A DNA stretch of 9,377 nucleotides from an uncultured Sutterella sp. (GTDB lineage: Bacteria > Pseudomonadota > Gammaproteobacteria > Burkholderiales > Burkholderiaceae_F). Positions 4,947-9,377 of this stretch are shown here, one piece after another; position 1 is the first letter of the stretch, and each line of letters starts with the position of its first letter. The stretch covers positions 1-9,377 of the forward strand of contig USCE01000039.1 of the NCBI GenBank assembly GCA_900553105.1. Direction: 5' to 3'. Made by a program: the position numbers and the translations under genes. The notes beneath the pieces are model-generated. The model did not search any database, had not been told where the DNA came from, and was given only the letters and a program-made list of their open reading frames with translations.

Positions 4947-6077
4947 GTGAGTCTTGAATTTACGTTGAAAAAGACTGCGGGCAAAGCACGCCGCGGAGAA
5001 ATGAAGCTCAATCACGGCATAGTACAAACGCCGATTTTTATGCCAGTGGGCACCTACGGCACTGTCAAAGCAATGGCGCCTAATGAATTAGAAGAGATCG
5101 GTTCGCAAATTATTTTGGGCAATACCTTTCACCTTTGGTTACGTCCTGGACTAGATGTGATTGAAAAACATGGCGGTTTGCACCGTTTCATGGGATGGGA
5201 TAAACCGATTTTGACCGACTCGGGTGGCTTTCAAGTGTTCTCGTTAAAGGGTTTGCGTAAGATCACCGAAGAAGGCGTGAAGTTTGCCTCTCCCATTAAC
5301 GGTGACAAGCTTTTTTTGACGCCTGAAGTGTCCATGCAAATTCAGAAGGTACTCAATAGTGACATCGTCATGGTTTTTGACGAGTGCACGCCCTATCAAA
5401 TCAACGGCCGTCCGGCAACTGAACTAGAAGCCGCAAAATCAATGCGGATGTCGCTTCGCTGGGCTCGTCGCAGTAAGGACGAATTTGAGCGCTTAGGCAA
5501 CCCCAACGCGCTCTTTGGAATCGTTCAGGGCGGCATGTACGAGCACCTACGTGAGGAGTCTTTAGCCGGCCTTAAAGAGATCGGCTTTCACGGCTATGCG
5601 GTTGGCGGCTTGTCTGTGGGTGAGCCGAAAGAAGAAATGCATCGCATTATGGAGCACATCGTATGGCAGTTACCCGAAGACAAGCCCCGTTATTTAATGG
5701 GGGTGGGCACGCCCGAGGATTTAGTTGAAGGCGTCAGTCAGGGCATTGACATGTTCGATTGCGTCATGCCGACGCGAAACGCTCGCAACGGATGGCTCTT
5801 TACGCGATATGGCGATGTCAAGATTCGCAACAGCAAGTACAAAGATGACTTGCAGCCGCTTGAGCCCGGTTGCCAGTGCTACACATGCCGTCATTTCACG
5901 CGTGCTTATTTGCATCATTTGCAAAAAGTCAACGAAATCTTGGGGGCACGATTAAACACGATTCACAACCTCCACTACTATCTCAACTTGATGCAAGAGA
6001 TGCGCGACGCGCTCGATGAGGATCGGTTCGAACAGTGGCGAGAGGAGTTTTATCGCAATCGCGCTCGGGGCGTGTAA
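4947..6077 (+). CDS. tgt: tRNA-guanine transglycosylase Tgt
   Basis: This 376-residue enzyme is the usual length for bacterial Tgt. It exchanges guanine 34 of Asp, Asn, His and Tyr tRNAs for preQ1, the step before QueA. Asp91 in TDSGGFQVFSL is the general acid/base. Asp271 in GIDMFDCVMPTRNARNG is the covalent nucleophile, placed by alignment to E. coli Asp264. The zinc site is Cys309, Cys311 and Cys314 (CQCYTC) plus His340 (NTIHNL). The preQ1 pocket motifs VFDECTPY, GIVQGG and YAVGGLSVGEP are intact. Relative to E. coli there is a five-residue longer loop just after ECTPY. The start is GTG 4947, served by GGAG at 4935-4938 inside the last queA codons. It is five bases after the queA stop, so translation is probably coupled. 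Confidence 0.98.
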   Translation: MSLEFTLKKTAGKARRGEMKLNHGIVQTPIFMPVGTYGTVKAMAPNELEEIGSQIILGNTFHLWLRPGLDVIEKHGGLHRFMGWDKPILTDSGGFQVFSLKGLRKITEEGVKFASPINGDKLFLTPEVSMQIQKVLNSDIVMVFDECTPYQINGRPATELEAAKSMRMSLRWARRSKDEFERLGNPNALFGIVQGGMYEHLREESLAGLKEIGFHGYAVGGLSVGEPKEEMHRIMEHIVWQLPEDKPRYLMGVGTPEDLVEGVSQGIDMFDCVMPTRNARNGWLFTRYGDVKIRNSKYKDDLQPLEPGCQCYTCRHFTRAYLHHLQKVNEILGARLNTIHNLHYYLNLMQEMRDALDEDRFEQWREEFYRNRARGV

Positions 6078-6094
6078 TGTTGCATTTGTGACAT

Positions 6095-6120
6095 AGCGTT
6101 TTTTCGAAGCAAAAAGCGCT
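6095..6120 (+). other. Stem-loop between tgt and yajC
   Basis: AGCGTTTTTT and AAAAAGCGCT form a 10-bp stem with one G-T wobble around a CGAAGC loop, starting 18 bases after the tgt stop. No T-run follows on the plus strand, so termination would be weak. It sits just upstream of the yajC -10 element. Confidence 0.4.
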
Positions 6121-6131
6121 AAAAAGCCCCG

Positions 6132-6137
6132 TATAAT
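6132..6137 (+). promoter_or_regulatory. Consensus -10 element of the yajC promoter
   Basis: A perfect TATAAT lies 59 bases before the yajC start. No good -35 is found at 16-18 bp upstream (6109-6114 reads GCAAAA). Transcription would start near 6144. This suggests yajC has its own promoter in addition to any read-through from queA-tgt. Confidence 0.5.
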
Positions 6138-6146
6138 TAACAAATC

Positions 6147-6169
6147 TTTGGTTCGACAATCGAGCCGAA
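6147..6169 (+). other. yajC leader hairpin
   Basis: TTTGGTTCG and CGAGCCGAA pair over nine positions (two G-T wobbles) around an ACAAT loop, immediately after the predicted yajC start site. A TTTTTT run follows at 6176-6181, but about seven bases from the stem, so attenuation is possible but weak. Confidence 0.3.
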
Positions 6170-6195
6170 TAAAGCTTTTTTCAATGGAGTAACAG

Positions 6196-6537
6196 ATGTT
6201 TTTTATTTCTGACGCATTCGCTCAAACGGCTGCTGCCGGTGATACGGGTAGTTTCATAGCCAGTTTGTTACCGATGATTTTGATCTTCGTGGCTTTCTGG
6301 TTTTTCTTGATTCGTCCGCAACAAAAGCGTCAAAAGGAACACGCCAAGATGGTCGACGGTTTGTCCAAGGGAGATGAAATTTTGACTGCTGGTGGCATCG
6401 CCGGTCGCATTGCCGACGTGGCCGATGATTACATCGTGGTGCAAATTGCCGCCGTTAAGGGGGAACCGGTCACGTTGACGATTCAACGTTTGGCTGTGCA
6501 AACCGTTTTGCCTAAGGGAACGATTAAGACGTTCTAA
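6196..6537 (+). CDS. yajC: Sec translocase accessory protein YajC
   Basis: This 113-residue protein matches YajC (E. coli about 110). It has a short N-terminus rich in Ala and Thr (SDAFAQTAAAGD), one membrane helix at about 20-39 (IASLLPMILIFVAFWFFLI), the family signature RPQQKRQKEH (40-49), and a cytoplasmic domain with GDEILTAGGIAGRI (59-71). YajC forms an inner-membrane subcomplex with SecD and SecF that associates with SecYEG; its own contribution is mild. The ATG is preceded by GGAG at 6186-6189 with 6-nt spacing. It lies 118 bases after tgt and 134 bases before secD, the usual order, although terminator-like hairpins separate it from secD. Confidence 0.97.
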   Translation: MFFISDAFAQTAAAGDTGSFIASLLPMILIFVAFWFFLIRPQQKRQKEHAKMVDGLSKGDEILTAGGIAGRIADVADDYIVVQIAAVKGEPVTLTIQRLAVQTVLPKGTIKTF

Positions 6538-6551
6538 GGCAACCAGCAAAG

Positions 6552-6578
6552 CAATCGCCCGCTAAGGACGATTGTTTT
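6552..6578 (+). terminator. Terminator-like hairpin after yajC
   Basis: CAATCG (6552-6557) and CGATTG (6569-6574) form a 6-bp stem, with CC and GG in the loop able to extend it, followed by TTTTGTT. It begins 15 bases after the yajC stop. Moderate strength suggests partial termination. Confidence 0.6.
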
Positions 6579-6604
6579 GTTATGTGCGGTTAGTTTTTAA
6601 TAAT
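6577..6604 (+). promoter_or_regulatory. Possible weak promoter between yajC and secD
   Basis: TTGTTA (6577-6582) and AATAAT (6599-6604) are 16 bp apart. It would start transcription near 6611, between the two hairpins, so the second hairpin would lie in the secD leader. This is a weak prediction in an AT-rich stretch. Confidence 0.25.
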
Positions 6605-6615
6605 GACTGACCGCC

Positions 6616-6649
6616 AAAGAGAGCGAGCTTGAAGGCCGTTCTCTTTTTT
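6616..6649 (+). terminator. Second terminator-like hairpin before secD
   Basis: AAAGAGAGCG (6616-6625) and CGTTCTCTTT (6637-6646) form a 10-bp stem with one G-T wobble, and the T-run continues to 6649. It ends 22 bases before the secD start codon. By shape it is an intrinsic terminator or attenuator for secDF. Confidence 0.65.
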
Positions 6650-6671
6650 CAGTTATTTATGGGGAAAACTC

Positions 6672-8546
6672 GTGAACCGTTATCCATTATGGAAATACAT
6701 CGTTATCGGTGTTGCGCTCCTGATCGGGATGATCTACACGACACCGAACTTCTTCGGTGAGTCTCCTGCTGTTCAGGTCTCGAGTCAAAAGGCGACCATT
6801 AAAGTTGACGAAGAAGTTTATCGTCGAGTCGAAGAGGTGTTGGCTGTGGCCAATATCAAGCCCAACGGTATCTTCTTTGAGCAAGGCGCTCAGCAGTCAA
6901 CCGTGCGCGTTCGTTTTGATCCGACCCAAGCTGAGTTGCAGTTGCAGGCCAAAGAAGTTATCGAACGTGCTTTAAATCCGGATCCGACGGACCCGGCCTA
7001 TGTTGTGGCATTAAATCTTGTGCCGAATACGCCAGAGTGGTTGTTAAAGCTTCATGCCTTGCCGATGTACTTGGGGCTTGACCTTCGTGGTGGCGTGCAC
7101 TTCTTGTTAGAAGTGGACATGCAGGCTGCCATCGATAAGCGAATTGATGCTACCGCTGCAGATCTTCGCTCCCAATTTCGTGAGGAAAGAATCCGCCACG
7201 CCGGTATTACCCGTGCGGGGACTGCGCTTGATATTGCTTTCCGAAGCGAAGATGAGCGCGGTAAGGCGCTTGACTTGCTTCGCAATACGCATCCGGAATT
7301 AACGTTCGAAGAACACGCCGATGGACAATACTTCCGCTTGATGGCGACGTTGAACGATGCAACACTTCGTCAGGTACAGGAATACGCCCTAAAGCAAAAT
7401 ATTTCTACGCTTCATAACCGTATTAATGAGCTCGGTGTGGCTGAGCCCGTGATTGCCCAACAAGGCAGTAACCGTATTGTTGTGCAATTGCCCGGTGTTC
7501 AAGACACAGCGAAAGCGAAAGATATTTTGGGTCGTACGGCCACCTTGGAAATCCGTCTTGTGGACGATTCTCCTGAGGCCTATGCTCAGTTGGCTAATGG
7601 TACCGTGCCTTTTGGCGACGAACGCTATTTTGATCGCAACGGCGTGCCGATTTTAGTTAAGCGTCAAGTGATTTTGACCGGTGATAACTTAAATGACGCA
7701 CAAGCTGGCTTTGATCAACAAACGCAAGAGCCAACCGTAAACCTTACGCTTGACAGTCGAGGCGCTCGCATTTTCCAAGACGTCACACGCGATAACGTGG
7801 GTAAACGTATGGCCATTATCCTCTTTGAAAAGGGTAAGGGTGAAGTGGTCACGGCCCCTGTGATTCGTCAAGAAATCGGTGGCGGTCGCGTACAAATTTC
7901 CGGTCGTATGACGACGATGGAAGCAACCGATACGGCGCTTTTACTTCGTGCTGGTTCTTTGGCTGCTCCGATGGAAATCATTGAAGAGCGATTAGTAGGA
8001 CCGAGTTTGGGTGCTGCAAACATTGAGGCCGGTTTCCGCTCGACACTGTATGGCTTTGCCGCCGTGTCAATTTTCATGATTCTTTACTACCAAGTGTTCG
8101 GTGCCGTTTCAGTCTTTGCATTGACTTGTAACGTGATGATGTTGATTGCATTGCTTTCTATGCTTCAGGCAACGTTGACTTTGCCGGGTATTGCCGCTAT
8201 TGCATTGACATTGGGTATGGCAGTGGACGCTAACGTGCTCATTAACGAACGTGTTCGTGAAGAATTGCGTGAAGGACGAACACCGCAGCAAGCCATCAGC
8301 GAAGGCTTTGATCGCGCATTTGCGACGATTTTGGACTCCAACATCACAAGTTTGATTGCTGGTATTGCGTTACTGATTTTCGGTTCTGGCCCTGTTCGTG
8401 GATTCGCTGTGGTGCACTGCTTGGGCATCATGACTTCAATCTTTACCTCCGTGATGGTATCGCGTGGCGTGATCAACCTGATTTACGGTCGCCGTAAGAA
8501 GTTGAAGACACTTCATGTCGGTCAAATCTGGAAGCCTGAGGATTAA
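6672..8546 (+). CDS. secD: Protein translocase subunit SecD
   Basis: This 624-residue protein matches SecD end to end (E. coli 615). SecD and SecF use the proton gradient to pull translocating proteins through SecYEG on the periplasmic side. Order: a first membrane helix (about 8-24), a large periplasmic domain opened by LGLDLRGGVHFLLEVDM (134-150), NRINELGVAEPV (249-260) and RIVVQLPGVQD (268-278), the head region, the LLLRAGSLAAPMEIIEERLVGPSLG linker (423-447), then a five-helix RND-type membrane domain. Asp519 in AVDANVLINERVREEL is the proton-relay residue, equivalent to E. coli Asp519. The start is GTG 6672, served by GGGGA at 6661-6665. It aligns with the E. coli start (NRYPLWKY). secF follows 11 bases later. 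Confidence 0.98.
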   Translation: MNRYPLWKYIVIGVALLIGMIYTTPNFFGESPAVQVSSQKATIKVDEEVYRRVEEVLAVANIKPNGIFFEQGAQQSTVRVRFDPTQAELQLQAKEVIERALNPDPTDPAYVVALNLVPNTPEWLLKLHALPMYLGLDLRGGVHFLLEVDMQAAIDKRIDATAADLRSQFREERIRHAGITRAGTALDIAFRSEDERGKALDLLRNTHPELTFEEHADGQYFRLMATLNDATLRQVQEYALKQNISTLHNRINELGVAEPVIAQQGSNRIVVQLPGVQDTAKAKDILGRTATLEIRLVDDSPEAYAQLANGTVPFGDERYFDRNGVPILVKRQVILTGDNLNDAQAGFDQQTQEPTVNLTLDSRGARIFQDVTRDNVGKRMAIILFEKGKGEVVTAPVIRQEIGGGRVQISGRMTTMEATDTALLLRAGSLAAPMEIIEERLVGPSLGAANIEAGFRSTLYGFAAVSIFMILYYQVFGAVSVFALTCNVMMLIALLSMLQATLTLPGIAAIALTLGMAVDANVLINERVREELREGRTPQQAISEGFDRAFATILDSNITSLIAGIALLIFGSGPVRGFAVVHCLGIMTSIFTSVMVSRGVINLIYGRRKKLKTLHVGQIWKPED

Positions 8547-8551
8547 GGAGG
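8545..8551 (+). promoter_or_regulatory. Perfect ribosome binding site of secF
   Basis: AAGGAGG overlaps the last two bases of the secD stop codon and lies six bases before ATG 8558. It is much stronger than the secD site and favours adequate SecF synthesis from the shared transcript. Confidence 0.85.
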
Positions 8552-8557
8552 TCGAAT

Positions 8558-9377
8558 ATGGAGTTTTTTAGGATTCGGCGCACGATTCACTTCATGCGCT
8601 TTGACAAGATCTTCAATACGATCTCATTGATTTCATTTATCATTGCGGTCTTTTTGCTTTGTACCCGCGGTTTAGCATTTTCCATCGAGTTTACCGGCGG
8701 TACGGTGATGGAAGTGACCTATCCGCAGGTTGCACCGACCGATCAGATTCGTGAAGAAATCAGTGATGCGTTAGGCATTGAAGCGGCAGTACAAAATTTT
8801 GGCACCGCTCGTGATGTAATGATCCGATTGCCGATTGTTGAGGGCGAAAATTCCAATCAACAAGCGCAACAGGTCATGGAAGTGTTGCAAAAGAGCGAGC
8901 CACAGGCTCAAATGACCCGAGTGGAATTCGTGGGACCGCAAGTCGGTGAAGAATTAGCCACTGACGGTCTGACGGCATTACTGCTTGTCGTTTTCGGTAT
9001 TGTTGTTTACTTGGCATTCCGCTTTGAATGGAAGTTCTCAGTGGCTGCCATTATCGCTAACTTGCACGACGTCGTGCTTGTTTTAGGGATCTTTGCATTC
9101 TTCCAATGGGAATTCTCATTGCCGGTTCTGGCTGCTGTGCTGGCCGTATTGGGTTATTCGGTGAATGAATCCGTGATTATTTTCGACCGTGTACGCGAGC
9201 ACTTTAAAAAGATGCGTCGTGCCGATACTGTAGAAGTCATTGACTCTGCTATTACGGCAACGATTTCGCGTACGGTGATTACTCACTCTTCAACGTTGGC
9301 AATGACTTTGGCGATGTTCTTCTTCGGTGGTCCTGCTTTGCACTATTTTGCGTTGGCTTTGACAATCGGCATCTGCT
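8558..9377 (+). CDS. secF: Protein translocase subunit SecF, 3' end outside the window
   Basis: I translated 273 codons from ATG 8558; the family is about 310-325 residues, so perhaps 40-50 residues are missing. The sequence holds membrane helix 1 (about 20-36), FTGGTVMEVTY (45-55, the conserved start of the periplasmic domain), VEFVGPQVGEEL (122-133), AFRFEWKFS (153-161), then the RND-type helices with NLHDVVLVLGI (168-178) and VLGYSVNESVIIFDRVREHF (197-216). Arg238 in SRTVITHSSTL corresponds to E. coli Arg247. At the place of E. coli Asp213 this protein has Glu204 (NES instead of NDS), a conservative change that keeps the acidic group. SecF works with SecD and YajC at SecYEG. It is in the same operon as secD, 11 bases apart. 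Confidence 0.97.
   Translation, partial: MEFFRIRRTIHFMRFDKIFNTISLISFIIAVFLLCTRGLAFSIEFTGGTVMEVTYPQVAPTDQIREEISDALGIEAAVQNFGTARDVMIRLPIVEGENSNQQAQQVMEVLQKSEPQAQMTRVEFVGPQVGEELATDGLTALLLVVFGIVVYLAFRFEWKFSVAAIIANLHDVVLVLGIFAFFQWEFSLPVLAAVLAVLGYSVNESVIIFDRVREHFKKMRRADTVEVIDSAITATISRTVITHSSTLAMTLAMFFFGGPALHYFALALTIGIC

Noticed and set aside
6150..6166. GGTTCGA resembling a tRNA T-loop
   Set aside because: No acceptor, D or anticodon arms can be built around it; it fits better as a leader hairpin of yajC.
6603..6632. A nine-codon leader-peptide candidate before secD (MTDRQRERA)
   Set aside because: It ends within the second hairpin like an attenuator peptide, but there is no ribosome binding site and no run of regulatory codons or arrest-like sequence.
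1..9377. CRISPR arrays, insertion sequences, rRNA or tRNA genes
   Set aside because: No regularly spaced repeats, transposase motifs, terminal inverted repeats or RNA gene signatures were seen on either strand.

Overview
The window reads as a chromosomal segment of a Gram-negative proteobacterium. Evidence is the queA-tgt-yajC-secD-secF order, two Sec-type signal peptides of periplasmic proteins, and an FNR-type box. Moderate GC, the protein sequences and the unusual M20-type secreted peptidase make a host-associated betaproteobacterium (for example the Sutterellaceae) my best guess. That assignment is inference, not demonstrated. The first 36 bases contain an Illumina Nextera adapter, so the left edge is an assembly end, not biology.

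Layout. Bases 37-747 (minus strand) hold lrgB (cut by the adapter) and lrgA, an overlapping pair of membrane proteins. Two perfect 8-bp direct repeats lie upstream of them. Bases 787-1045 are a divergent intergenic region. Bases 1046-3188 (plus) hold a secreted M20-family metallopeptidase, followed 16 nt later by a second secreted protein that consists only of an M20 lid (dimerisation) domain. A UUCG-loop terminator closes this unit. Bases 3266-3527 hold an FNR-like box, a possible promoter, a 32-codon membrane-peptide gene with a good ribosome binding site, and a strong bidirectional terminator. Bases 3528-3891 have no convincing protein gene but contain nested inverted repeats that may form a structured RNA. 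Bases 3892-6077 are queA and tgt (queuosine modification of tRNA). Bases 6196-9377 are yajC, secD and the start of secF (Sec accessory complex), with two terminator-like hairpins between yajC and secD.

The most interesting part is the peptidase pair. M20 enzymes normally carry a lid domain whose histidine enters the active site of the partner subunit. In the large protein the lid is degenerate, with Tyr331 where that histidine should be. The small downstream protein is a free lid domain with canonical PGGHS and GGN motifs and its own signal peptide. An ungapped alignment places His36 of the small protein opposite Tyr331. This suggests a two-subunit periplasmic M20 enzyme in which the small protein supplies the lid histidine in trans. 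This is a hypothesis from sequence alone.
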